64,000 nt of DNA from Allopusillimonas soli (GCF_004153445.1 NZ_SDQC01000004.1:310001-374000), one strand, 5' to 3'. Numbered from the stretch's first letter, positions 16,309 to 24,773 are shown. Program-made: numbers and translations. Notes: generated by a model not told the origin, from the sequence alone.

Positions 16309-17637
16309 ATGACACACATATTTCACCGAAATCCCAGACAACAGCTGGATTTTGCCGTTCGAGGCGAAGGCATACGGCTCTTCGACCAGCACGGCAAGGC
16401 CTATATCGATGCGTCTGGCGGGGCTGCCGTCTCGTGTCTGGGGCATGGACATCCGGATATCATCGAGGCCATCAAGCGGCAACTCGACCAGATCGCCTAT
16501 GCGCATTCGTCTTTTTTTACCACACAGGCCGCGGAGGAGTTGGCTGATTTCCTGCAGCAGCGCGCCCCCGGCGATCTGAACCACGTGTATTTTGTATCGG
16601 GCGGCTCGGAGGCGGTCGAAGCGTCGCTGAAACTGGCGCGCCAGTATTTCGTCGAGGCCGGACAGCCCGAGCGCAGCCTATTTATAGCGCGGCGCCAGAG
16701 CTATCACGGCAATACGCTGGGGGCGCTGGCCATTGGCGGCAATGCCTGGCGGCGCGAGAAATTCCTGCCGCTGCTGGTGCCCGCACACCATGTTTCTCCT
16801 TGCTATCCCTATCGCGATCAACAGGCCGGGGAGACAGCGGAGCACTACGCGCAGAGGCTGGCCGACGAGCTGGACGCCAAGATCCGCGAACTCGGGCCCG
16901 AAAAGGTTGCGGCGTTCTTGGCCGAAACCGTGGTGGGCGCCACGGCAGGCGCCCTGGCGCCGGTTGGCGGCTATCTGCAGCGCATACGCGAGGTCTGCGA
17001 CCGCCACGGCGTACTGCTCATTCTGGACGAAGTCATGTCCGGCATGGGCCGCACCGGCCATCTTTTTGCATGCGAAGAGGATGGCGTCGCGCCGGATATC
17101 ATTGCCATAGCCAAGGGGCTGGGCGCGGGCTATCAACCTATTGGCGCGATGATTGCAAGCAGCCGCATCTACGACACGATTGTGGCCGGCAGCGGCTTTT
17201 TCCAGCACGGGCACACCTATATGGGTCACGCCACCGCCTGCGCTGCATCGCTGGCCGTGCAGCGTGTCATCGAGCGCGATCAGTTGCTCGACAATGTATT
17301 GGCCCGTGGGGAGCAGCTACGCGGCGAGCTGCGCCAGGCCTTGGCCGCGCATCCCAATGTGGGCGATGTCCGGGGTCGCGGGCTGTTTGTCGGTGTGGAG
17401 TTCGTCAAGGACAAGGAAAGCAAGGAGGTCCTGGACCCCGCCTTGCAAGTGCATGTCAAGCTTAAGAAGCAGGGCATGGCCAATGGCCTGATGATGTACC
17501 CTATGGGGGGAACAATCGATGGCGTGCATGGCAATCATGCCCTGCTTGCGCCGCCTTTCATATCCACGCCCGAGGACATCAGTGAAATCGTGGCGCGGTT
17601 CAGCGACGCGGTACGCCAGACCATACCCATTGCCTGA
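16309..17637 (+). CDS. Class III PLP-dependent aminotransferase
   Basis: The 442-residue enzyme is an omega-amino-acid or beta-alanine:pyruvate-type aminotransferase. PLP contacts are visible: SGGSEAVEASLKLAR (about 97-111), the aromatic YHG at 132-134, the cofactor Asp in LILDEVMSGMGRTG (D240) and the Schiff-base Lys K269 in AIAKGLGAGY. Many close relatives are annotated only as aspartate aminotransferase family. It is divergent from the RpiR regulator and followed by an AhpD-like gene 15 bp later, so the two likely share a transcript. It could transaminate the amine released by the neighbouring hydrolases. Confidence 0.92.
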   Translation: MTHIFHRNPRQQLDFAVRGEGIRLFDQHGKAYIDASGGAAVSCLGHGHPDIIEAIKRQLDQIAYAHSSFFTTQAAEELADFLQQRAPGDLNHVYFVSGGSEAVEASLKLARQYFVEAGQPERSLFIARRQSYHGNTLGALAIGGNAWRREKFLPLLVPAHHVSPCYPYRDQQAGETAEHYAQRLADELDAKIRELGPEKVAAFLAETVVGATAGALAPVGGYLQRIREVCDRHGVLLILDEVMSGMGRTGHLFACEEDGVAPDIIAIAKGLGAGYQPIGAMIASSRIYDTIVAGSGFFQHGHTYMGHATACAASLAVQRVIERDQLLDNVLARGEQLRGELRQALAAHPNVGDVRGRGLFVGVEFVKDKESKEVLDPALQVHVKLKKQGMANGLMMYPMGGTIDGVHGNHALLAPPFISTPEDISEIVARFSDAVRQTIPIA

Positions 17638-17652
17638 ATGGAGCTCCGATAG

Positions 17653-18180
17653 ATGGCCAGAATACCTTATGCAGACTTGAGCGACCCTGAAGCGGGCCCC
17701 CTGGTATCCAGGATAGTCGCCGAGCGCGGTGCGGTGCTGCATCTGTATCAGATGTTGCTGCAAAGCCCGCCGGTTGCCAGCGGCTGGCTCAATCACCTGA
17801 CAGGCATCCGGCAAAAGACGACGCTGTCCGGCGCCTTGCGTGAAATGATCATCATGCGTGTCGCGGTGCTTAACGGCGCGCCCTATGAAGCGGATCAGCA
17901 TGCGCCGATTGCGCTCAGGGAAGGCATGACGCAGGCGCAGCTGGATGCGCTGGACAATTGGCAGGCATCAGACTTATTTGATGACACTGAGCGCGCGGTG
18001 CTGGCCTACACGGACGCCATGACACGCGACGTGCAGGTGAAGGACGAGATATTCGAGGCCATCCGGGCGCGATTCGAGCCACGGCAGATCGTCGAAGTGA
18101 CCGCCACCATCGCGACATACAACATGGTGTCCCGCTTCCTGGAGGCGCTGCAGATTCATTCGCACGACGAGCGCGGCTGA
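17653..18180 (+). CDS. Carboxymuconolactone decarboxylase/AhpD-like protein
   Basis: This 175-residue all-helical protein has the CMD fold signature at about 66-90 (LREMIIMRVAVLNGAPYEADQH...). The redox CxxC of AhpD is absent: the corresponding site reads NGAPYEADQH, so it is not a peroxidase of the AhpD type. The position 15 bp after the aminotransferase suggests a shared operon. CMD-family proteins of this kind are often found in catabolic clusters without known reactions, so I give no specific activity. Confidence 0.82.
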   Translation: MARIPYADLSDPEAGPLVSRIVAERGAVLHLYQMLLQSPPVASGWLNHLTGIRQKTTLSGALREMIIMRVAVLNGAPYEADQHAPIALREGMTQAQLDALDNWQASDLFDDTERAVLAYTDAMTRDVQVKDEIFEAIRARFEPRQIVEVTATIATYNMVSRFLEALQIHSHDERG

Positions 18181-18261
18181 CGGCATCCGCCGCCGCTGGA
18201 CCGCAGCCTCCGTCGCCGGCAGAGGACATGCCGCCTTTCGGCACTGAGCAGGCGTGCTGAC

Positions 18262-18801
18262 TCAGCGTTGCCAGAATACGTCCGCACGGCCCGCTGCGCG
18301 ATTGAGTGCGCGAGCCAGCACGAAGCACAGGTCCGAGAGGCGGTTCAGGTATTGCCTGACCGGCGCACGCACTGCTTCGTTGCGTGACAGGGCCACCACA
18401 GAGCGCTCGGCGCGGCGGCAAATCGTGCGCGCCATATGGGCGAGTGCGGCAGCCCGCGTACCGCCGGGCAGGATGAACTCCTCGAGCTTGCCCAGCGTCG
18501 CGTTGTAGTGCGCCAGCATTTCATCCAGATACAGTACATGCGATGTCTGCACGGCCTCGTGCCCCGGGATGCACAGCTCGCCTCCCAAATCGAACAGATG
18601 GTGCTGGATGCGGTCCAGGACGGCATCGATATCGTCGGGCAAGCCTTCCGTCCGCAACAATCCCACTGCGCTGTTGAGCTCGTCGATATCGCCCAATGCG
18701 GTGATGCGGGCCGTATCCTTGTCGATGCGGCTGCCGTCGCCCAATCCTGTGGTGCCCTGGTCTCCGGTTCGCGTGGCTATGATGGAAAGGCGGGTCTTCA
18801 A
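18262..18801 (-). CDS. Cob(I)alamin adenosyltransferase, PduO type
   Basis: The 179-residue enzyme transfers adenosyl from ATP to reduced cobalamin or cobinamide to form adenosylcobalamin. The N-terminal ATP loop TRTGDQGTTGLGDGSRIDKD (about 11-30) and the Arg-rich segment ICRRAERSVVAL (about 128-139) followed by LNRLSDLCFVLARALN are diagnostic. The start is TTG, with AGGAG about eight bases upstream. No cobalamin synthesis genes are near, and I found no convincing cobalamin riboswitch ahead of it. It is transcribed away from the CusF-like gene. Confidence 0.92.
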   Translation of the reverse strand: MKTRLSIIATRTGDQGTTGLGDGSRIDKDTARITALGDIDELNSAVGLLRTEGLPDDIDAVLDRIQHHLFDLGGELCIPGHEAVQTSHVLYLDEMLAHYNATLGKLEEFILPGGTRAAALAHMARTICRRAERSVVALSRNEAVRAPVRQYLNRLSDLCFVLARALNRAAGRADVFWQR

Positions 18802-19012
18802 AGTGGTGGCTCCTGAAAGCGGTTCTCGCGCGGGTGCTGGATTGCCGATGCGCGAAACCCCGGGGCAGTGTCCGGGAAAGGGAAAAGCATTGAACGTCCG
18901 CGCGTTAAGGCAAAAATGCGGGCTGTAGCCGTCTGTAATGCATTTCTTGCCCCTGCTGCGACGCGAGCCTGCAATCGGCGTTATGCTGGATGTACAAGCA
19001 AGGAGTTATTGT

Positions 19013-19315
19013 ATGTCCATGGATAACCGACACAGTCTGCAGATTCTTGCGGCCGCTCTGGCCGTGACATCGTTTTATTCCGTGCAGGCGGTGGCGCAGG
19101 AAGCCAGCGCTTCGGGCGAAGTCAGGCGGGTGGATGCCAAGGCAGGTAAAGTCACCATCAAGCATGGCGCCATTTCCGATCTGGATCTGCCCGCCATGAC
19201 ACTGGTATATCGATGCGACCCCGCCCTGCTGGCCGGCATCAAGCCTGGCGATAAGGTCAAGTTCAAGGCCAAGCGCGAGAATGGCCAGTATGTGGTGACC
19301 GAGATATCAAAATAA
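19013..19315 (+). CDS. CusF-like periplasmic copper-binding protein
   Basis: A 100-residue secreted protein with signal peptide to about residue 28 (AVAQ) and a small OB-fold CusF domain. The start is fixed by AGGAG seven bases before the ATG. CusF of E. coli binds Cu(I) through His, Trp and two Met. Here H51 (IKHG) and M62 (PAMT) remain, the Trp position is L59 and the second Met is L64, so two of four ligands are missing. It stands alone, without CusCBA genes. A metal or stress role is plausible but weaker than in true CusF. Confidence 0.8.
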   Translation: MSMDNRHSLQILAAALAVTSFYSVQAVAQEASASGEVRRVDAKAGKVTIKHGAISDLDLPAMTLVYRCDPALLAGIKPGDKVKFKAKRENGQYVVTEISK

Positions 19316-19347
19316 AAAGGGGCGCATAGCCGTGCGCTATGCGCCCC
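19311..19347 (-). terminator. Intrinsic terminator of the hslVU operon, overlapping the convergent stop codon
   Basis: A perfect 12-bp stem (GGGGCGCATAGC and its complement, 5-nt loop) is followed on the minus strand by TTTTTATT. This is a strong terminator for hslU, whose stop is 22 bp upstream. The T-run lies across the stop codon of the convergent CusF-like gene. On the plus strand there is no T-run after the stem, so termination in that direction would be weak. Confidence 0.85.
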
Positions 19348-19369
19348 TGCGTCATCAGACGTGGCGATG

Positions 19370-20701
19370 CTACAGGACGTACCGGGCCAGGTCCTGGCTG
19401 CCGGCGGCTTCCTCGAGCTTGTCATCCACGTAGGCAGCGTCGATGGTAACGGTTTGCCCGCTGCTGGCGGTCGCTTCGAAGGAAAGATCTTCGAGCAGTT
19501 TCTCCATGACCGTGTACAAGCGCCGCGCGCCGATGTTTTCGGTGCGCTCGTTGACTTCGAATGCCAGCTCTGCCAGGCGGTGAATGCCGTCCTGGGTAAA
19601 GTCGAGCTTGACGTCTTCCGTCGCGAGCAGCGCGGTGTACTGCTTGGTGAGCGATGCGTCTGTGTCGCACAGAATGCGCACGAAGTCGTTGGCGCTCAGA
19701 GAATCGAGTTCGACGCGAATGGGAAAGCGGCCCTGCAGCTCGGGGATGAGATCGGAAGGCCGGGACAGGTGAAAAGCCCCCGACGCAATGAACAGGATAT
19801 GGTCTGTCTTGACCATGCCGTATTTGGTATTGACCGTGGTGCCCTCGACCAGGGGCAGCAGGTCGCGCTGTACACCCTGGCGCGACACGTCGCCGCCGCC
19901 ATGTTCCTGGCGTGTGGCGATTTTGTCTATCTCGTCCAGGAAGACGATGCCGTTCTGCTCTGCGTTGGAGACCGCCGTGGTGCGCAGGTCTTCCTCGTTG
20001 ATGCGCCGGCCCGCTTCTTCTTCGACCAACAGTTTGAAGGCTTCCTTGACCGTCATTTTCTTGGCCTTTTTCTTGTCCTGCCCCAGGCCTGCGAACATGC
20101 CGCGTAGCTGTTCGGTCATTTCCTCCATGCCCGGAGGCGCCATGATCTCCATGTGGGGAGCGGCTTGCGCCACTTCGATTTCGATCTGCATGTCGTCGAT
20201 CTTGCCCTCGCGCAGGCGCTTGCGGAAGACCTGACGCGCGTTGTTGTCTTCACGGTCGGGTTCGCCGCGCGCATCGCGTGCGGGAGGCACAAGGACATCG
20301 AGTATGCGGTCTTCCGCCGCGTCTTCGGCCTGTGTGCGAACCCGGCGCATCTCGACATCTCGCGTCTGTTTGACGGAGATCTCGACCAGATCACGGATGA
20401 TGGTGTCGACGTCGCGGCCAACATAGCCCACCTCGGTGAACTTGGTTGCCTCGATCTTGATGAAGGGTGCATTGGCCAGCTTGGCCAGGCGGCGGGCGAT
20501 CTCCGTCTTGCCGACGCCGGTCGGGCCGATCATGAGGATATTCTTGGGAACGATTTCGTTGCGCAGCGGCTCGGGCACCTGCTGGCGGCGCCAGCGGTTG
20601 CGCAAGGCCACGGCGACAGAGCGCTTTGCGCGGTCCTGGCCGACAATATTCTTGTCGAGTTCGGAGACGATTTCTCCGGGAGTCATGGTGGTAGCGGACA
20701 T
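19370..20701 (-). CDS. hslU: ATP-dependent protease ATPase subunit HslU
   Basis: HslU is the AAA+ unfoldase ring of the HslUV cytoplasmic protease. The 443 residues match the family length. Walker A is GPTGVGKT (about 59-66), the pore loop region GYVGRDV follows at about 91-97, Walker B is IVFLDEIDK, and the sensor/arginine region [18 protein letters not shown] lies near the C-terminus. The last residues ARYVL form the tail that docks into HslV. It is 60 bp downstream of hslV on the same strand and is followed by a strong terminator. Confidence 0.97.
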   Translation of the reverse strand: MSATTMTPGEIVSELDKNIVGQDRAKRSVAVALRNRWRRQQVPEPLRNEIVPKNILMIGPTGVGKTEIARRLAKLANAPFIKIEATKFTEVGYVGRDVDTIIRDLVEISVKQTRDVEMRRVRTQAEDAAEDRILDVLVPPARDARGEPDREDNNARQVFRKRLREGKIDDMQIEIEVAQAAPHMEIMAPPGMEEMTEQLRGMFAGLGQDKKKAKKMTVKEAFKLLVEEEAGRRINEEDLRTTAVSNAEQNGIVFLDEIDKIATRQEHGGGDVSRQGVQRDLLPLVEGTTVNTKYGMVKTDHILFIASGAFHLSRPSDLIPELQGRFPIRVELDSLSANDFVRILCDTDASLTKQYTALLATEDVKLDFTQDGIHRLAELAFEVNERTENIGARRLYTVMEKLLEDLSFEATASSGQTVTIDAAYVDDKLEEAAGSQDLARYVL

Positions 20702-20761
20702 AATTGGATCAGGTCGGATGCCGTTGAAGCTATTCGGACGCTAGGCAGCCCCTTGTGGGGC

Positions 20762-21295
20762 CTAGAGCGTTTCGATGATGTGGTTCTGGTTGGTGTAGAT
20801 GCACAGATCGCCGGCGATCTCCAGGGATTTCTTGACGATCTCGGCCGGGGACATGTCGGTGTTCTGCAGCAAGGCGAGGGCGGCTGACTGTGCATATGCG
20901 CCCCCCGAGCCTATGGCTGCCAACCCGTGTTCGGGCTCAAGTACATCGCCGTTGCCGGTAAGAACCAGTGTGTGTTCCTTGTCGGCCACGATGAGCATCG
21001 CTTCGAGGCGGCGCAGCATGCGGTCTGTGCGCCAGTCTTTGGTGAGCTCGACGGCGGCGCGCATGAGATTGCCCTGATGTTTCTCGAGCTTGGCCTCGAA
21101 GCGTTCCTGGAGCGTGAAGGCGTCGGCGGTGGCTCCTGCGAAACCGGCCAGGACCTTGTCGTGATAGAGGCGCCGCAGCTTGCGGGCGGTGCCCTTGATG
21201 ACAATGTTGCCCAGTGTGACCTGCCCGTCGCCGCCAAGCGCGACATCGTCGCCCCGGCGCACGCAAACGATAGTGGTGGCGTGAAATTGTTGCAT
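20762..21295 (-). CDS. hslV: ATP-dependent protease peptidase subunit HslV
   Basis: HslV is the threonine peptidase that forms the inner rings of HslUV. The 177-residue precursor has six residues (MQQFHA) before the nucleophile Thr in TTIVCVRRG; removal of this stub exposes the active Thr. GDGQVTLGN, the [17 protein letters not shown] element and the [15 protein letters not shown] segment match the family. It is the first gene of hslVU, with dksA upstream separated by a GC-rich hairpin. Confidence 0.97.
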   Translation of the reverse strand: MQQFHATTIVCVRRGDDVALGGDGQVTLGNIVIKGTARKLRRLYHDKVLAGFAGATADAFTLQERFEAKLEKHQGNLMRAAVELTKDWRTDRMLRRLEAMLIVADKEHTLVLTGNGDVLEPEHGLAAIGSGGAYAQSAALALLQNTDMSPAEIVKKSLEIAGDLCIYTNQNHIIETL

Positions 21296-21369
21296 ATATC
21301 TTCCTTATGAATAAGGCATATGGGGGCGCCATGCCATTATTCAAGAGGAAGATCCCAGCCTGCTTTGGC

Positions 21370-21398
21370 GCCGCCGCGCCGGGAACCGGGGCGGCGGC
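21370..21398. repeat. GC-rich hairpin between dksA and hslV
   Basis: A 13-bp stem (GCCGCCGCGCCGG / CCGGGGCGGCGGC, one mismatch) with a 3-nt loop lies 10 bp after the dksA stop. It lacks a T-run on either strand, so it may slow or partly stop transcription, or protect the dksA 3' end, rather than being a standard intrinsic terminator. Confidence 0.45.
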
Positions 21399-21407
21399 AG
21401 GAGGGGG

Positions 21408-21851
21408 TCAGTCTCCGTACAGCTTCTGGCGCATTTCCCGCCGCTCCTGGGCTTCGAGCGAAAGGGTGGCTGTGGGCCGGGCCAACAGCCGGGCGATGCC
21501 GATCGGTTCTCCGGTTTCCTCGCACCATCCATACTCGCCGGAGTCGATTCGGGTGATGGACTGCTGGACCTTCTTGAGCAGTTTGCGTTCGCGGTCGCGC
21601 GTGCGCAATTCGAGAGCGTGTTCTTCCTCGATGGTGGCGCGGTCGGCCGGATCCGGCACGAACTGGGTTTCGCGTAGATTTTCGGTTGTTGCGTCCGCGT
21701 TGTTCAGGATTTCCTGCTCAAGTTCCTTGAGGCGGTTGCGGAAGAACGCCAGTTGCGCTGCGTTCATGTAATCCGACTCGGGCATTGCCAACAACTGTTT
21801 TTCAGTAAGCAAGGTGCCCTGATTCTTGGAGGCTGCTGATTTGCTTGCCAT
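21408..21851 (-). CDS. dksA: RNA polymerase-binding transcription factor DksA
   Basis: DksA binds the RNA polymerase secondary channel and, with ppGpp, adjusts rRNA and amino-acid promoters. The 147-residue protein has the coiled coil (about 30-110) with the tip DPADRATIEEEHALELRTRDR. In the C-terminal zinc region only one of the four usual cysteines is kept (GWCEETG; the other positions are Thr, Ser and Ala). That one-Cys form is familiar in Burkholderiales. It precedes hslVU on the same strand. Confidence 0.95.
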   Translation of the reverse strand: MASKSAASKNQGTLLTEKQLLAMPESDYMNAAQLAFFRNRLKELEQEILNNADATTENLRETQFVPDPADRATIEEEHALELRTRDRERKLLKKVQQSITRIDSGEYGWCEETGEPIGIARLLARPTATLSLEAQERREMRQKLYGD

Positions 21852-21931
21852 GATTGTGTCCTTTTGTTTTCGTGTTGGTACGTGGAACCGGTATATTGCG
21901 GTTCACCCTCCTTAGGGTGTGCGGTTCGTAA

Positions 21932-23038
21932 TCAGACCAAGCATTGTTCCAGGCCCTTCGTGAAGATTTCCTGGGGAAGTTTACGGCCAATGAAGACCAT
22001 TCTGGTATTAGGCTTTTCACTGGATAGCCACGGCTTTCCCGGCTCTGCGCCCATCATCATGTGCACGCCCTGAAACAGCATGCGGCGGTTGATGCCCTTT
22101 AGGTAGAGTATGCCCTTGTAGCGCAGCAGGTCGGGTCCGTAGACCTGGACGATACCGCCGAGAAATTCCTCGAGACGCTCGGGATCGAAGGCCTTGTTCG
22201 AGCGGAATACGAATGCGCCGATCTCGTCGTCGTGATGCGCATGGTGGTGATCGTGATGGTGGTGGCCGCAGGCCGGACCGCAATCACCCTCGTGGTCATG
22301 ATCATGATCATGGTCGTGGCCATGGTCATGGTCGTGATGGTGGTCGTGCGCGGCGTCCGGATGCTCTTCGGCCAGGAACTCGGGGTCGATGTCCAGGATG
22401 GTGTTCAGGTTGAAACCGCTGACATCCAGCAGCGACGGAATGTCGGCCTCGCCAAAATTGACCGGCGTGATCGAGGCGCGCGGATTGATGTGCAACAGCC
22501 GGGAGCGCAGCGCCTGATAGTCAGCCTCGTTCACGAGGTCTTTCTTGGAAACCAGAATGCGATCCGCGAACCCGACCTGTTTCTGGGACTCTTCCTGCTT
22601 ATCCAGGGTTTCCATGCCATGCTTGGCGTCCACAATGGTAATGACGGCGTCAAGCCGGTAGTATGCGGCGATGTCGTCGTCCATGAAGAACGTCTGGCAA
22701 ACGGGCCCGGGATTGGCCATGCCTGTGGTTTCGATGATGATACGCTCGAAATTGAGCTGGCCGGCCTCGCGCTTTATGCGCAGGTCGTTCAGCGTGCGCA
22801 TGAGATCGCCGCGAATGGTGCAGCAGACGCAGCCATTGCTGAGCTCGACGATTTCCTCATCGCTGTCCTGCACAAGCAGATCGTTGTCGATACTCTCGGG
22901 TCCGAACTCGTTTTCTATGACCGCGATGCGCCGCCCGTGATACTCCGACAGGATGCGCTTGAGCAGGGTTGTTTTTCCGGCTCCCAGGAAGCCGGTGAGA
23001 ATGGTAACCGGAACCATGGATTCTGGTGCGGTTTGCAT
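21932..23038 (-). CDS. CobW/COG0523-family GTPase, His-rich (candidate zinc chaperone)
   Basis: The 368-residue protein is a P-loop GTPase of the COG0523 metal-chaperone family. Walker A GFLGAGKTT is at 16-24, the ENEFG switch at 42-46 and the metal-binding GCVCC at 69-73. A stretch of Asp/His repeats with CGPACG fills about 231-269, followed by the CobW C-terminal domain. The ATG at 23038 is chosen because the family core starts directly after it; a start 25 codons earlier is open. Downstream of zur and near znuCBA, it most likely moves zinc to client enzymes under zinc limitation. Confidence 0.92.
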   Translation of the reverse strand: MQTAPESMVPVTILTGFLGAGKTTLLKRILSEYHGRRIAVIENEFGPESIDNDLLVQDSDEEIVELSNGCVCCTIRGDLMRTLNDLRIKREAGQLNFERIIIETTGMANPGPVCQTFFMDDDIAAYYRLDAVITIVDAKHGMETLDKQEESQKQVGFADRILVSKKDLVNEADYQALRSRLLHINPRASITPVNFGEADIPSLLDVSGFNLNTILDIDPEFLAEEHPDAAHDHHHDHDHGHDHDHDHDHEGDCGPACGHHHHDHHHAHHDDEIGAFVFRSNKAFDPERLEEFLGGIVQVYGPDLLRYKGILYLKGINRRMLFQGVHMMMGAEPGKPWLSSEKPNTRMVFIGRKLPQEIFTKGLEQCLV

Positions 23039-23271
23039 AACATGCCTCGCAAGCGCAGTGAATACGCATGCCGCCTGTGCAGCACGGCGGCGATACACAT
23101 TTGTACCGCGCAAAAAAACTCAACATACGATTACATCACAGCATCCCGATTAGGGCAAATGTGACGGCCAGGCGTGTGCAAAACGCCCGGTTTGGGACGC
23201 TCTTCATGAAGCAACGGCGGGGTTTGCCGTCGCGCAGGCCTATTTTTGGCCCGCCAAGGGCGGCCTGGACT

Positions 23272-23763
23272 TTAATGGGTGTGGCATTCCGCCTGTGGCG
23301 CTGTCTTGCGGCAGTCCGCGCACAGGGCGCGCAACTCGGTTTCGTGGCCGGTGAGCGCGAAGCCGGCGGCGGCCACTTTCTGGGCCAGGCGGCGGTTCAG
23401 GGCGGGATCGCTGAGTTCGGCAACGGCACCGCACTGGGTGCAGACGACAAGCAGGTCGTGCGGCTGCCCGGCCGCATCGAGACAGGCCGTCCAGGCATTG
23501 ATGGCGTCCAGCCTGTGCACCAGGCCTTCCTCGACGAGGAAATCGAGCGCCCTGTAGACGGTGGGCGGCGCGGCGCCCGGCTGTACATCCCGGATGAGGG
23601 TCAGCAGCTCGTAGGCCTTGACGCTTCGACCCTGCGCGAGCAGGATCTCCAGCACCTTGCGGCGTATGGGCGTGAGCCGCTTGCCGCGCTCGGTGCAGAG
23701 CGATTCCGCAGTGCGTAGCTGCTTGGCCAGATTGGCGGCGGGGCGTGGTCGGGTTTCGGGCAT
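23272..23763 (-). CDS. zur: Zinc uptake regulator Zur (Fur family)
   Basis: The 163-residue regulator has the Fur winged helix at about 15-85 (RLTPIRRKVLEILL, APPTVYRALDFLVEEGLVHR) and two structural zinc pairs, C108-x2-C111 and C148-x2-C151. A regulatory-site candidate is C94 with H102, as in Zur. The start at MPETRPRP gives the family length; an ATG 26 codons earlier would place coding sequence close to the control region. It is divergent from the znu genes and shares an 82-bp gap plus the Zur-box-like palindrome with them. Zinc-bound Zur should repress znuCBA. Confidence 0.9.
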   Translation of the reverse strand: MPETRPRPAANLAKQLRTAESLCTERGKRLTPIRRKVLEILLAQGRSVKAYELLTLIRDVQPGAAPPTVYRALDFLVEEGLVHRLDAINAWTACLDAAGQPHDLLVVCTQCGAVAELSDPALNRRLAQKVAAAGFALTGHETELRALCADCRKTAPQAECHTH

Positions 23764-23844
23764 GGCAAAACAGTATGCATCGGGCGATGCCGACAGTGTA
23801 GTGCGGGAATGCAATAGTGGCATGCCCTGCAGAAAAATCAAGGA

Positions 23845-23859
23845 TGTTATAACATAACA
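23845..23859. promoter_or_regulatory. Zur-box-like palindrome upstream of znu genes
   Basis: TGTTAT-AAC-ATAACA is a perfect 6-bp inverted repeat with a 3-nt spacer. It resembles the TGTTATA...TATAACA core of known proteobacterial Zur sites. It lies in the divergent gap between zur and the ZnuCBA genes, about 50 bp before the small coupled reading frame and 210 bp before znuC. One site could serve both directions. Recognition by this Zur is an inference from motif and location. Confidence 0.65.
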
Positions 23860-23907
23860 CCTCTGTTGGCGCCTTCGCGCCGCTGTTTCGTTTTTTTCCG
23901 GATATTC

Positions 23908-24060
23908 ATGTTTCGCAACCAGGCATCCGCGGCGCGCGGCGCGCGGCGCTACCAGGGTTCCGCCCTGCTTGCTTCCAGCATTAGCCGCGTCACGCGGGTT
24001 GCGCTGGCCGTCGCGGGCCTGTGGCTGCTCACGGCCTGGGCGTTGGGCTGGCTCTCATGA
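23908..24060 (+). CDS. Possible 50-residue membrane peptide coupled to znuC
   Basis: A 50-residue frame starting MFRNQ has a basic N-terminal half and one C-terminal hydrophobic segment (VALAVAGLWLLTAWALGW). Its TGA overlaps the znuC ATG in an ATGA arrangement, the same coupling used between the other znu genes. A longer start 14 codons upstream is also open. No strong ribosome-binding site is seen. It could be a leader that couples translation into znuC or a small membrane component. I do not recognise a family. Confidence 0.4.
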   Translation: MFRNQASAARGARRYQGSALLASSISRVTRVALAVAGLWLLTAWALGWLS

Positions 24061-24773
24061 CCGAAGCCGTCATCGAACTCGATCAGGTATCCATAAGCTG
24101 GCGCGAGCGCCTGGCGGTGCGCGACATCAGCGGCGCCTTTGTGCGCGGCACGCTTACAGCCATTGTCGGCCCCAATGGGGCGGGCAAGTCCACGCTGGTC
24201 AAGGCCATCATGGGCCTGGTCAGCCCGGTGCGGGGCCGCATCCGCATCGCGGGAGGGCAAGGCGCCCACATGGCCTGCCTGCCGCAAATTGTCGAGATCG
24301 ACCGCAGCTTTCCCGTCACGGTCTATGATCTGGTTGCCATGGGCGCTTGGGGCCGTGTCGGCGCTTGGCGGGCATTCGACCGCCTCGAACACGACCGCAT
24401 CGAAGCTGCGCTCGAACTCGTGGGCATGGCTGACTTCAGCCGCCGCATCATCGGCACGCTGTCTGGCGGTCAGCTCCAGCGGGCGCTGTTTGCGCGGCTC
24501 ATGCTCCACGAAGCCGACACCCTGCTGCTCGACGAGCCTTTCGCCGCCGTCGACCGTGCCACCACCGACGATCTCATGGCGCTTATTCACGACTGGCACG
24601 ACGAAGGCCGTACGGTCATCGCCGTGCTCCACGACCTTGATCTCGTCCGGACGCACTTTCCGCAGACGCTGGTCATGGCGGGCCAGGCCGTGGCGTGGTG
24701 CGAGACTGCACAGGCCCTTACGCCCGAGAATCTGCACCTTGCGCGGCATATTTGCGCGGGAGACTACCTGTGA
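24057..24773 (+). CDS. znuC: Zinc ABC transporter ATP-binding protein ZnuC
   Basis: The 238-residue ATPase of a metal importer has Walker A GPNGAGKST at 38-46, signature LSGGQLQRALFARL near 137-150, Walker B TLLLDEPFAAVD and the switch His in VLHDLDLV. The family is shared by zinc and manganese importers; the zinc call comes from the adjacent zur and the His-rich binding protein. Its start is coupled to the small upstream frame, and its stop overlaps the GTG of the permease gene. Confidence 0.9.
   Translation: MTEAVIELDQVSISWRERLAVRDISGAFVRGTLTAIVGPNGAGKSTLVKAIMGLVSPVRGRIRIAGGQGAHMACLPQIVEIDRSFPVTVYDLVAMGAWGRVGAWRAFDRLEHDRIEAALELVGMADFSRRIIGTLSGGQLQRALFARLMLHEADTLLLDEPFAAVDRATTDDLMALIHDWHDEGRTVIAVLHDLDLVRTHFPQTLVMAGQAVAWCETAQALTPENLHLARHICAGDYL

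Noticed and set aside
18802-18960. Possible cobalamin riboswitch before the adenosyltransferase gene on the minus strand
   Set aside because: CAGGAG and CACTGCCCC fragments are present but the ordered conserved blocks (GCCACTG, and the B12-box AGTCAGGA-ACCTGCC) are not; the CAGGAG is simply the ribosome-binding site of the gene.
21898-21927. Small hairpin CACCCT-CCTT-AGGGTG flanked by GCGGTTC direct repeats between CobW and dksA
   Set aside because: The 6-bp stem has no T-run and the repeats are short; it may be a weak terminator or nothing, so I did not list it as a feature.
22232-23164. 310-codon plus-strand frame rich in Val, Met and Ile opposite the CobW gene
   Set aside because: It is the antisense of the Asp/His-repeat region, where GAT/CAT codons read as ATG/ATC/GTG on the other strand; the CobW frame has all GTPase motifs.
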